Positions 31,732-39,612 of a DNA stretch of 45,377 bases are shown one piece after another. Position numbers and translations under genes: made by a program. Source of the stretch: Candidatus Moraniibacteriota bacterium (GTDB lineage: Bacteria > Patescibacteriota > Minisyncoccia > Moranbacterales > UBA1568); assembly GCA_030648835.1 (NCBI GenBank), contig JAUSGT010000002.1, forward strand, positions 264,081 to 309,457. Direction: 5' to 3'. The first letter of the stretch is position 1; each line of letters starts with the position of its first letter. The notes beneath the pieces were generated by a model. The model saw only the letters and a list, made by a program, of their open reading frames with translations, did no database searches and was not told the DNA's origin.

Positions 31732-32235
31732 ATGCCACAACTCTTTGATTCCCTTACTGCTCTACATTTGCCGAAAAACCTGGCGGGAGACATGTCGCTC
31801 CTGCTCCTTTTTGTCGGGATGAGTCTCGTGTTCGGCTTCGTATTTGGTCGTTGGAAGCTCATCAATATTCTCATCAACGTTTACATTTCCCTGGCCTTTA
31901 TCGGTGTCTTACCGCAAAAGTTTTTGGATTCTTCCCTGTACGCCAAAAGTGGAACATTTCTTGCCTTTCTCATAATTTTGACGGCTATCGATGACCGTCT
32001 TTTTGATTTGCATATTACCAGCGCGGGGACAGATTTTTTTTGGCGTCTTTTTGTTACCAGTTTTCTCGTAACCGGGATGATCGTGAGTGTCCTACTCTCC
32101 TTCCTGCCGAAAGCCACGGCGCTCGGCTATATTTCTCCCGTCGCCTACGGCTACTTCGCATCGCCATTGGCACTCATTTTTTGGATGGTCATGCCGCTTG
32201 TCTTGTTGCTCTTCATCAACAACCGGCTGAAATAG
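31732..32235 (+). CDS. Small polytopic membrane protein
   Basis: A 167-residue protein with four probable membrane helices (about 20-38, 45-62, 105-127, 140-162). No catalytic motif is visible, and the layout is loosely like CvpA-type proteins. Unknown function. It has its own promoter and a terminator 18 bp after the stop codon. Confidence 0.65.
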   Translation: MPQLFDSLTALHLPKNLAGDMSLLLLFVGMSLVFGFVFGRWKLINILINVYISLAFIGVLPQKFLDSSLYAKSGTFLAFLIILTAIDDRLFDLHITSAGTDFFWRLFVTSFLVTGMIVSVLLSFLPKATALGYISPVAYGYFASPLALIFWMVMPLVLLLFINNRLK

Positions 32236-32252
32236 ATTTTTAAGGAATTGAA

Positions 32253-32286
32253 AACCGCGCTGGAATTGTTATTCTTGTGCGCGGTT
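32253..32286 (+). terminator. Hairpin after the membrane-protein gene
   Basis: AACCGCGC pairs with GCGCGGTT across an 18-nt loop; the T run after it is weak (CTCTATTTT). Confidence 0.55.
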
Positions 32287-32315
32287 CTCTATTTTCACGG
32301 TAAAACCTGTGTTTC

Positions 32316-32741
32316 TCAGTCACCTGATTTTATTGGGTGGCGTTGGTAATGGCGGATTATTATGACATGGTACCATGCGAGCGATGCAATCATGATGAGG
32401 AGAATCAGACCAAGTAAGGGATGGAAATTTCCACCAATGGAGAAAATCATTATTGGCATTGCCACGCACAGTAAAAAATAATTTTTCCAATTCGATTTTC
32501 GCGCCCGTATCATGTAGCTCATCAGAACACAGAGAGTAAATTGATAGATGATATAACTTATCCACAGGACATCATTCAAAGCCGTAGCTATCGTTTTGGT
32601 GTAATCGGATTCGGTTATGACGTAAAAAATGATACCTACCAAGGCCGAACCAATGACAATGAGGGTCCCTCCAAGCAATCCGAGCAGTGCGAAAACCGAA
32701 AAGAAAAAATAATTAAAACCTGATTTAGATTTTGTGGACAT
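32316..32741 (-). CDS. Small four-TM membrane protein
   Basis: A 141-residue protein with hydrophobic segments at about 10-40, 52-75, 85-103 and 107-128 and a charged C-terminus. No family recognised. It is divergent from the 16S unit and has no clear promoter. Confidence 0.6.
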   Translation of the reverse strand: MSTKSKSGFNYFFFSVFALLGLLGGTLIVIGSALVGIIFYVITESDYTKTIATALNDVLWISYIIYQFTLCVLMSYMIRARKSNWKNYFLLCVAMPIMIFSIGGNFHPLLGLILLIMIASLAWYHVIIIRHYQRHPIKSGD

Positions 32742-32908
32742 TCTTTATGATCCTTTTGGTGGCGGTTTTTAAGATAACAATAAAGGGTATTATAACCACA
32801 AAAGAGCAGAGGAGTCAATAGCTTATTTTAGGCTTGAATGCAGGGTAGAGGAGCTTAATTAAGTGTTTATATTACTTTCAGTTTTTGAAAATTGTAGAGT
32901 TTAACGGG

Positions 32909-32944
32909 CCCGCCCGCATCGCTTTGCGTAGCGATGCGGGCGGG
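32909..32944. repeat. 15-bp perfect hairpin next to the rRNA promoter
   Basis: CCCGCCCGCATCGCT and AGCGATGCGGGCGGG are exactly complementary around a TTGCGT loop. It ends 1 nt before the -35 box of the rRNA promoter, where UP elements normally lie. It could stop transcription from upstream or be a palindromic insertion. Confidence 0.85.
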
Positions 32945-32945
32945 G

Positions 32946-32974
32946 TTGACAGGGTTTTGATACTTGTCTATACT
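32946..32974 (+). promoter_or_regulatory. 16S rRNA promoter
   Basis: TTGACA, 17-nt spacer, TATACT. Transcription would start near 32981, about 300 nt before mature 16S. Confidence 0.85.
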
Positions 32975-33278
32975 GGTTAAGCAATCTATGAGCCTCCAGG
33001 CTCGAGTTTGCTTTTGTTTCTTTTTGTTTTAATTAGGGTGAAGCTTCAAAAAGTCTTCGGGCTTTTTTGTTCGCTCTAAAAGTCATTTAACAATTGAGCC
33101 AAATAACAACAATAAAATAATCACAATTTTTTGTGGTTAGTCCTTGTTTTCTTTTTGTCTTCGGATGAAGGGAAAACAATTGTAACTTAGGTTACACGGA
33201 AGAATCTCTATTCGGTAGCAGTGATGCTACCAACTAAATTTAATCTTTTTGCCTTCGGGTAGACAGATTGAGTTTTCT
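32975..33278 (+). promoter_or_regulatory. 16S rRNA leader with processing-stem arm
   Basis: The leader holds a GAGCC/GGCTC hairpin at about 32991-33004 and a UUCG-capped stem AAAAAGTC/GGCTTTTTT (33048-33068) that looks like a terminator or attenuator. TTTTGTGGTTAGTCCT (33129-33144) pairs with AGGACTAACCGCAAAA at 36008-36023 beyond the 16S 3' end (15 Watson-Crick pairs and one G-U). No gene is seen here. Confidence 0.75.
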
Positions 33279-33282
33279 TATT

Positions 33283-33322
<40 letters not shown>

Positions 33323-34263
33323 GATAAGGCATGCAAGTCGAGTGGGTTTAGACCCACGGCAAACGGGTTCGGATAACATAGGAATCTTCCCTAAAGTCGT
33401 GAATAATCCAGAGAAATTTGGAATAATGCGCGATATGCTCTACGGAGTAAAGATTTATCGCTTTAGGAGGAGCCTGTGTCCTATCAGCTAGTTGGTGAGG
33501 TAATAGCTCACCAAGGCTATGACGGGTAGGGGGTGTGAGAGCACGGCCCCCAACATTGGAACTGAGACACTGTCCAAACACCTACGGGTGGCTGCAGTCG
33601 AGAATATTCCACAATGGGCGAAAGCCTGATGGAGCGACGCCGCGTGCGGGATGAAGGTTTTCGAATTGTAAACCGCTTTTTTCAGGGAAGAACTACGGTG
33701 ACTGTACCTGAAGAATAAGAGGTTACTAACTCTGTGCCAGCAGTAGCGGTAATACAGAGACCTCAAGCGTTATCCGGATTTATTGGGCGTAAAGGGCAGG
33801 TAGGCGGATATGTTAGTCGGATGTTAAATCTCGGGGCTCAACCCCGAACAGGCATTCGAAACGGCATGTCTAGAGGATGTGAGAGATCAGTGGAATTTAT
33901 GGTGTAGTAGTGAAATGCGTTGATATCATAAAGAACACCCAAGGCGAAGGCAACTGATTGGCACATATCTGACGCTGAGCTGCGAAAGCGTGGGGAGCGA
34001 ATAGGATTAGATACCCTAGTAGTCCACGCCCTAAACGATGCATACTAGGTGCAGGGAGAATCGACCCTTTCTGTGCCGGAGCTAACGCGTTAAGTATGCC
34101 GCCTGGGAAGTACGAGCGCAAGCTTAAAACTCAAAGGAATAGACGGGGATCCGCACAAGTGGTGGAGCATGTGGTTTAATTCGACAGTAAGCGAGGCACC
34201 TCACCAAGGTTTGAAATCTAGCTGCAGAGCCCAGAAATGGGATGTCCTTCGAGGGTGCTAGAC

Positions 34264-34297
<34 letters not shown>

Positions 34298-34373
34298 AAG
34301 ATGTTCCGTTCAGTCGGGAAACGAGCGCAACCCCTGTGAAGTGTTATATATGTCACTTCAGACTGCCCTCTCA

Positions 34374-34488
34374 TTTGCGCACGAAGCGCGCAAATGGAGT
34401 GAGTAGTTTGTAGATGGTAGTTGGTAGAGAATTTTTCTACTTACTATTCACTACGTACTACAAACTGTATTCGCGTTTCGCGAATAAG
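34374..34488 (+). other. Expansion of 16S helix 40
   Basis: CCCTCTCA and TGAGAGGG close the normal stem between GACTGC and GGAGGAAGGCGGGGATGACG. Between them lie three hairpins: TTTGCGC/GCGCAAA, a long AGTTTGTAG/CTACAAACT arm (about 34406-34466), and TATTCGCG/CGCGAATA. E. coli has only a few loop bases here. Confidence 0.75.
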
Positions 34489-34723
34489 TGAGAGGGAGGA
34501 AGGCGGGGATGACGTCAAATCAGCATGGCCCTTTGACACCTTGGGCGACACACGTGCTACAATGGCCGGAATAAAGGGTCGCCAAATCGCAAGATGGAGC
34601 TAATCCCAAAAATTCGGTCTCAGTTCGGATTGAAGGCTGCAACTCGCCTTCATGAAGCTGGAATCACTAGTAATCGTTGATCAGCCACGCAACGGTGAAT
34701 GCGTTCTCGGATCTTGTACTCAC

Positions 34724-35676
34724 AATAAAAGCGCCGGGCAGTTTATCCCGCACTTTGTTCTCTTACAAAAGAGGATGGAGTCGGAATAAGTCTCGTTCTT
34801 GTTTCTTTGCGAAACAAAGTGCGGGATTTATCAATCTAAGGAGTTCAAATCTCCTCCTCCGTTTCCCAAACGGAGCGTAGTTGAAAGGTAGTCGCGTATC
34901 GCGAGGTACGCGGTGAAGGACCTGGAAACGAATGGTAGTCCAACTAAGAAAGAATCGTATCGACTTCTGAACCAAGGCGGTGAGCAGAAGGAAGATATAA
35001 TAGAGCGATTCGTTGGAATGTCAGGAACAGAATGATAGATAACCCCGGGAGATCTTGCGCTGTTTCAATGTCGTGTTACAATGATATTGAATAATGAAAC
35101 TTACGCAGCGTAAGAAGTCAGCTGAGCTATAGTAACTCTCGATTTATCGAGATGAAGGGCTCACTCAGATGCATATGGAAAAAATAACTCCAGATTACAT
35201 CGTTGGTCTTGTGGACGGAGAGGGAAGTTTCACAGTCTATGTGAAAAATCCTGATTCAGATAAGCAAGTCATACGACGAACAAAAGTAGAGCCACGGTTT
35301 TTTCTGAAACTTATCGAGAAAGATAAAAAAATTCTCGACGAACTCAAGAAATTCTTTGGGTGCGGGAACGTGTATTTTCAAAAAGATACTCGTCCCAATC
35401 ATCAAAATTGTTATCGTTATGAAGTAGCCAATAGAAAACATCTGGAAACCATTATTATTCCATTCTTCAAAAGTAATTCTTTGAGGTTACGTTCAAAGAA
35501 AAGTGACTTTGAAATGTTTTGCAGGATTTTCAAAATGATTATGAAGAATGATCATTTCAAAGATTCGGGATTGCGTAGGATATACGCTCTCAAGCAGACA
35601 ATGCATTAGAGCTCGTCGTGTGCGGGAAATCCGCAGGCACGATGGGAACATCAATTCGTAGTTTTACGAAGATAAT
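34724..35676 (+). mobile_element. Intron in the 16S decoding region, with endonuclease gene
   Basis: By comparison with conserved 16S the insertion lies between C1399 and C1400 (E. coli numbering): the exons join as GTACTCAC and CGCCCGTCAC. The 953-nt insert starts with a big hairpin (TCCCGCACTTTG / CAAAGTGCGGGA), has further stems, and encodes a LAGLIDADG protein. GGCGGTGAG at 34976-34984 is the exact reverse complement of the joined exons CTCACCGCC, as expected of a guide sequence, though it lies unusually deep in the intron. The ends (AATAAA...GATAAT) lack the usual terminal G of group I introns and the GUGYG start of group II, so the class is open. Confidence 0.8.
35169..35609 (+). CDS. 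LAGLIDADG homing endonuclease in the 16S intron
   Basis: A 146-residue protein with one LAGLIDADG helix, TPDYIVGLVDGEGSFTVYV (about residues 7-25), followed by the strand pattern of the fold (VEPRFFLKLIEKDKKILDEL, KFFGCGNVYFQKD, CYRYEVANRKHLETIIIPFF, SKKSDFEMFCRIFKMI). Single-motif members work as homodimers and cut intron-less alleles at a long site, here the 16S decoding region, so the intron can home. The start may be the ATG at 35169 or 35175. It is the only gene within the intron. Confidence 0.92.
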   Translation: MHMEKITPDYIVGLVDGEGSFTVYVKNPDSDKQVIRRTKVEPRFFLKLIEKDKKILDELKKFFGCGNVYFQKDTRPNHQNCYRYEVANRKHLETIIIPFFKSNSLRLRSKKSDFEMFCRIFKMIMKNDHFKDSGLRRIYALKQTMH

Positions 35677-36007
35677 CGCCCGTCACACCAAGAGAGCCGG
35701 CAATACCAGAAGGCCCCGGGTTAAATCGGGGACGACGGTAGGGTTGGTGATAAGGGTGAAGTCGTAACAAGGCATCCGTAGCGGAAGCTGTGGATGAATC
35801 ACCTCCTTTCTAGGGAGATAAAGGTGTAGAGATGATGATCTATGATCAGAATCACAACCATTATGGTCGTTCATTCGCTTACGTATAGTTTTCTAACGCT
35901 TCGGCGAAAGGAGATTTACCTGTCTATGGCAGGCGTAGTAATGAAACATAATAAACTAGAGACTTTCCGTAAAAAGTTCGTCGTGGTGGAAACATCGTGG
36001 CGAACAT

Positions 36008-36023
36008 AGGACTAACCGCAAAA
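36008..36023 (+). other. 3' arm of the 16S processing stem
   Basis: AGGACTAACCGCAAAA pairs with 33129-33144 in the leader, and the next bases GATTATTGTT can extend pairing with the AACAATA...ATAATC region upstream. This would be the RNase III-type stem that excises pre-16S. The rest of the trailer (35813-36169) has no gene; 36053-36115 folds into a three-way arrangement (CTGATG/CATCAG, GCTC/GAGC, AATTCC/GGAATT). Confidence 0.7.
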
Positions 36024-36169
36024 GGTTTTGATTATTGTTTAAATGCAAATTATCTGATGGAGCGCTCTTCAATGAGCAATTCCTTGCGAAGGGAATTTCA
36101 TCAGGTAAGAATCAAGTACTTTACGCACAGTATTCCAAGATAAAGGAATTTCTTCGTTTACTGCTGTAA

Positions 36170-36245
36170 GACACGGAAACTCGTCGCAAGACGGGTTTTC
36201 TTGTTTTTAAGTTATCAGAACTAGCTTATATGGGCTAGTTTTTGC
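36170..36245 (+). terminator. Two tandem terminators after the 16S unit
   Basis: The first is ACTCGTC-GCAA-GACGGGT with TTTTCTTGTTTTT, one of three near-identical copies. The second, 10 nt later, is AACTAGC/GCTAGTT with TTTTTG. Together they close the 16S transcript with no 23S following. Confidence 0.85.
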
Positions 36246-36353
36246 TTTATTCCAGGCGTTTGAAAAGTATTGACAAAAATGGAAAAATAACACAGACACT
36301 TTTTTAGATATATGCTATATTTTTGGTAAAGAAATAGATGTTGTTCTAGCCAT

Positions 36354-37505
36354 ATGAAAAAGACTAGGAATAACCGAGACCAAGACCTCATTGAGAGGAC
36401 TGCCAGTATATATCACTCTATTGCTCATGATTCGATGGACGGGTTTTTGATTTTAGATATGCATGGTCAGTTTCTGGATGTGAATGATGTGTATTGTCGC
36501 ATGATAGGATATAGTCGCGGGGAACTTTTGAAAATGAACTTGGTAGATGTCGAGGCAGCGGAAAAACCGCAGAATGTTGTCAAATTCATGAGACATATAA
36601 AGAGGCTAGGAAAAACCCGCGTCTTTACGCAACACCGAAAAAAGAATGGTACTATTGTGGAGGTTGAAATCAGTGTCAATTATACCAATTATCTAGGAGG
36701 ACTCGTATTTGCTACTTTACGCGATATTACCGGAATCAAAAAAACAGAAAACGACCAGTTTAGAAATCGAGCAGAGTCAAGAAAAAAAATGGAAGGAAAA
36801 CTAGCCGATTCATACAGACACTCTGAAAATCAGGATCAATCAAGAAAGGTAGTAGAGGGACAGCTAGCCGATTCATACAAACATTCTAAAGAAGAGGCAG
36901 AGTCAAGAAAGGTGATAGATGGTCAGCTGGCCGATTCATACAGACACTCTGAAAATCAGGATCAATCAAGAAAGATAGTAGAGGGACAGCTAGCTGATTC
37001 GTACAAATATTTGGGGACCATCAATAGAAAAATTACTCTTCTTCTGGACATAGAAAAACTCCCGAGGTCAAAAAGTCACCGCAAGGAAACCATAGACTAT
37101 ATTTTGAGTTTGGCTATGAGTATTGTGAATGCTCCTATGGGGTATCTCTATAGTTCGAAAGGGAGAGGGACGTTTAGTCTATTATCCTATAAAGGAGTAG
37201 AGGCGGGGCAAGAAGAAAAAATCAAAGTGATTACCTCCCGTAAGGTCGGACTTTTGAAACATCTGCTCCGAGAAAAAAGTCTTATTAGCGGGGATATAAA
37301 GCGTTACGAAGCGGAGCTTTTGGCATCAGACAATAAGCTGGAATATTTTGTTACTCTACCTCTCTCGAAAGGAACAGCTTTGGGAGGGTTTATTTTTTTG
37401 GGTTTTAATAAAAAACATACCGTAGCCACGCAAGATTTGGAATTTCTTGACGTTTTTGCCATGCATGCTTCCAAGGCCCTTATGGAAGCTGGTGTTTTGG
37501 AATAG
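36354..37505 (+). CDS. PAS - LADSY-repeat coiled coil - GAF sensor-like protein without output domain
   Basis: A 383-residue cytoplasmic protein. Residues about 20-130 form a PAS domain (HDSMDGFLILDMHGQFLDVN, YCRMIGYSRGELLKMNLVDV, FATLRDITGIKKTE). Residues about 140-225 hold four tandem units of about 20 residues built on SRKxxEGQLADSYxHSxExxx. Residues about 240-383 form a GAF-like domain (IDYILSLAMSIVNAPMGYLY, LEYFVTLPLSKGTALGGFIFLG, LEFLDVFAMHASKAL). No kinase, GGDEF or DNA-binding domain follows. It probably senses a ligand and works through partner contacts of the coiled coil. It lies right after the 16S terminators; TTGACA at 36270 lacks a good -10. Confidence 0.82.
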   Translation: MKKTRNNRDQDLIERTASIYHSIAHDSMDGFLILDMHGQFLDVNDVYCRMIGYSRGELLKMNLVDVEAAEKPQNVVKFMRHIKRLGKTRVFTQHRKKNGTIVEVEISVNYTNYLGGLVFATLRDITGIKKTENDQFRNRAESRKKMEGKLADSYRHSENQDQSRKVVEGQLADSYKHSKEEAESRKVIDGQLADSYRHSENQDQSRKIVEGQLADSYKYLGTINRKITLLLDIEKLPRSKSHRKETIDYILSLAMSIVNAPMGYLYSSKGRGTFSLLSYKGVEAGQEEKIKVITSRKVGLLKHLLREKSLISGDIKRYEAELLASDNKLEYFVTLPLSKGTALGGFIFLGFNKKHTVATQDLEFLDVFAMHASKALMEAGVLE

Positions 37506-37562
37506 ACACACATATACCCAAGATAAAGCCTGCCCGCCTCACTACGCATAGTGTTGTGGGAG

Positions 37563-37602
37563 GGACACGGGAACTCGTCGCAAGACGGGTTTTCTTGTTT
37601 TT
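37563..37602 (+). terminator. Terminator, second copy of the CGTCGCAAGACG type
   Basis: GACACGGG then ACTCGTC-GCAA-GACGGGT with TTTTCTTGTTTTT. It is the same sequence as the 36170 and 38348 copies over about 35 bp. Confidence 0.85.
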
Positions 37603-37652
37603 CTAAGGCTATACTCTACTGTTTAGAGGGCGCCCAAACGGGTGTTTTGTGT

Positions 37653-37662
37653 ATGCTATACT
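37653..37662 (+). promoter_or_regulatory. Extended -10 promoter of the secreted-protein gene
   Basis: ATGCTATACT: a TATACT box with TG one base upstream. No good -35 lies 17 nt before it. The leader would be about 22 nt. Confidence 0.5.
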
Positions 37663-37690
37663 ATAGCCATAATGTAACTAACATAAAACT

Positions 37691-38338
37691 ATGAAAAAGA
37701 ATATCTTTTTCCCGGTTGTTGGGCTCGCGGTTTTTTCTTTTTTGGCATTGCCTGTTTCCGCGCAGAAACCGGAAAGTGTAGGTACGCCAGCAGAAAAGTC
37801 ATTGCAGGCACAAACCGCACAGGCGAATCTGAATGCCAGTAAAGGTCAGGTGAATGCTCCTACGAATGATGCTACGGAGACCACTCAACCAACGACAGAA
37901 AAAAATGCCAAAGGTCAAACAACTGCCGAATCACATCGCAGTGTGGTGGCTACCTTTGTGCAAAGTCTCTTGGCGGTAGCTGACAGAGAAGGTGGCATTG
38001 GAGCGCAAGTGAAAGTAGTCGCAGAGCAACAAAATGATACTAAGGATAGGGCCGCTGACTTGATATATGCTGTTGAGAATAGAAATAAAATAAAAACATT
38101 TTTTATAGGTACAAGTTATAAAAATCTTGGAGAATTACGAAGCCAAATGGTTCAAACAAGAAATCAGATTGACCAACTTAGGAGGTTAGCGGCTAAAGCT
38201 GAGAACCCAGAGGATAAAGTAGCGCTTGAAACTCAGATTCAGTCTCTCGAACAAGAAGCACAGAAAATTGATACTTTCATCACCGATAATGAAAGCCAAT
38301 TCAGTTTGTTTGGCTGGGCAGTAAAACTCTTCCAGTAA
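37691..38338 (+). CDS. Secreted coiled-coil protein of unknown function
   Basis: A 215-residue protein with a clear signal peptide: MKKNIFFPVVGLAVFSFLAL then PVSAQ, cleavage after VSA (residue 24). The mature part has an Ala/Gln/Thr-rich disordered stretch (about 25-80), a conserved-looking helix VVATFVQSLLAVADREGGIG (about 89-108), and a C-terminal coiled coil (LRSQMVQTRNQIDQLRRLAA, KVALETQIQSLEQEAQK). It may be a surface or periplasm-like structural protein. It has its own promoter and repeated terminators on both sides. Confidence 0.7.
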   Translation: MKKNIFFPVVGLAVFSFLALPVSAQKPESVGTPAEKSLQAQTAQANLNASKGQVNAPTNDATETTQPTTEKNAKGQTTAESHRSVVATFVQSLLAVADREGGIGAQVKVVAEQQNDTKDRAADLIYAVENRNKIKTFFIGTSYKNLGELRSQMVQTRNQIDQLRRLAAKAENPEDKVALETQIQSLEQEAQKIDTFITDNESQFSLFGWAVKLFQ

Positions 38339-38347
38339 AGAGTGGGG

Positions 38348-38432
38348 GACACGGGGACTCGTCGCAAGACGGGTTTTCTTGTTTGATGTTCGCTTTTCGG
38401 AAAGGATGACCACAACCGGCATCCTTTTTGAT
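38348..38432 (+). terminator. Two terminators: third CGTCGCAAGACG copy, then AAAGGATG hairpin
   Basis: The first is ACTCGTC-GCAA-GACGGGT with TTTTCTTGTTT (38357-38384). The second is AAAGGATG/CATCCTTTTTG (38401-38431), which recurs almost unchanged at 38954-38987. Confidence 0.8.
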
Positions 38433-38442
38433 TTTCTCCCCA

Positions 38443-38470
38443 TTGACTTTGTTCAAAGAAGACGTATAAT
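38443..38470 (+). promoter_or_regulatory. Promoter of the 38529 gene
   Basis: TTGACT, 16-nt spacer, TATAAT; leader of about 52 nt. Confidence 0.7.
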
Positions 38471-38528
38471 ATCTTCTTGTACCTTTTTATTTGATGTATT
38501 CACCGCACGCTCACTTGGGGGAATAATC

Positions 38529-38909
38529 ATGCCGAAAGAAAAATGGAATCCCGAGAAATACCCACCAGCGTTGCTGGAGGCGGCGGCATTGCAATCGTTA
38601 TTGAATGCCATCGGCTATGATCTGCAGACAGAAATATTTTTGGGGATCGGTGATGAGTGTTTGTATGTCACTCTGCGGATTGCCGACCATGGGGATGTCC
38701 ATTTCCCTGTAGGCACCTTTGAACAATCGCCACAAGAAATATATGAACTGGCGGTGGAGGCGTTTCGCGATTGGAATACACTGACTACGAACTCCGAAAG
38801 AGAGAGCATCGTCAATGCTTCTCGGGCGAGGCATAATATGCCGAAAATCATCTTCGCGTTGATGTTGCTCGGACTTTGCGGGCCACGTTCGAAGCCGACG
38901 TTACACTAG
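38529..38909 (+). CDS. Small cytoplasmic protein of unknown function
   Basis: A 126-residue protein starting MPKEKWNPEKYPP, with GGGGGA 7 nt before the ATG. It has mixed alpha/beta character (LQSLLNAIGYDLQTEIFLGI, CLYVTLRIADHGDVHFPVGT, ESPQEIYELAVEAF-like helix) and a short hydrophobic C-terminus (IIFALMLLGLCG). No membrane signal or known motif. It is a single-gene unit between a promoter and a repeated terminator. I do not recognise it. Confidence 0.6.
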   Translation: MPKEKWNPEKYPPALLEAAALQSLLNAIGYDLQTEIFLGIGDECLYVTLRIADHGDVHFPVGTFEQSPQEIYELAVEAFRDWNTLTTNSERESIVNASRARHNMPKIIFALMLLGLCGPRSKPTLH

Positions 38910-38953
38910 CCCTCGACGTTATTGAAAAAACACAGGAGAACAACGCTTTCTCG

Positions 38954-38987
38954 AAAAGGATGACCACACCGGCATCCTTTTTGATTT
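38954..38987 (+). terminator. Terminator, second AAAGGATG/CATCCTTTTT copy
   Basis: AAAAGGATG and CATCCTTTTT form the stem; the loop differs from the 38401 copy by one missing base. Confidence 0.8.
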
Positions 38988-39009
38988 GTATACATTTTTA
39001 ACTTTTCAA

Positions 39010-39450
39010 CTATCGCTCGTGATCGACTTTGCCGTTGTTGATTATGCCTACGGCGCGTGAGAGATAACGGTACCGTATCTGTAGGGGATGCGTTTTGTTT
39101 TGTGGTGCGTACGCTGTTAGTAGAGCCACGATCGGGATAAGATCTCGACGGGCAGGTTCTCTTATTGGATGGTGCGGAGCGGCTGCAGGAGCAAGGTCTG
39201 TGATAGCATAGAGTGTTTTTATTGGGTAGTGGGCCTCAAAGGCATTCATTAAACTTACGAGTTCTTGAATTTTTTGTTCACACTCCTCAGGGCTTGGCTG
39301 GGTAATCTCTGGTTCATTGGCATATTTTACTAGCCATTCAGGTGCTTGTTCCGTATGCGCCGGACTAAGTTCAGCCACGTTGGTTCTGGCATGGGCTTTT
39401 GGCTCCTGCTCCGGTGTCGGGATGGGTTTGGGAAATTCGTTTTCGTTCAT
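39010..39450 (-). CDS. Hypothetical protein, Pro/Glu-rich
   Basis: A 146-residue protein started at MNENEFPKPIP; an upstream start at 39504 would add 18 residues. The first 60 residues are Pro/Glu/Ala-rich and probably disordered. A helix follows (SPEECEQKIQELVSLMNAFE), then PIKTLYAITDLAPAAAP and a basic C-terminus. No Shine-Dalgarno sequence and no known family. Codon usage looks ordinary. Confidence 0.5.
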   Translation of the reverse strand: MNENEFPKPIPTPEQEPKAHARTNVAELSPAHTEQAPEWLVKYANEPEITQPSPEECEQKIQELVSLMNAFEAHYPIKTLYAITDLAPAAAPHHPIREPARRDLIPIVALLTAYAPQNKTHPLQIRYRYLSRAVGIINNGKVDHER

Positions 39451-39554
39451 ATGAATAAGTGTATCATTTACCACCAAATTGAACCACCGGGAAATCCAGT
39501 CCATAGGAAGGCTCTCCCTCAGGGCGATCGAGATCTCTTGTAATTCTGATGTAC

Positions 39555-39582
39555 TTCAAATTTTTCCGAAAAGTGGTATAAT
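39555..39582 (+). promoter_or_regulatory. Promoter of the apbE operon
   Basis: TTCAAA, 16-nt spacer, TATAAT. The -10 is perfect and the -35 is poor. Leader of about 24 nt. Confidence 0.55.
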
Positions 39583-39612
39583 AATGATGGAGTCTTGGTA
39601 AAAACAAAAAAT

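Noticed and set aside
33348-34121. Open frames opposite the 16S rRNA gene
   Set aside because: They lie within conserved rRNA sequence and are chance frames.
34724-35676. 16S gene treated as a pseudogene because of the insertion
   Set aside because: The flanking core is intact, the 530 pseudoknot is compensated, the processing stem is preserved and an endonuclease gene explains the insertion.
36053-36115. Possible hammerhead ribozyme in the 16S trailer
   Set aside because: A CTGATG and a three-way stem arrangement are present, but the core reads CTGATGG and the GAAA element is missing.
36770-37015. Regularly spaced repeats resembling a CRISPR array
   Set aside because: The repeats are tandem coding units of about 60 nt inside the PAS/GAF gene and keep the frame; there are no unique spacers.
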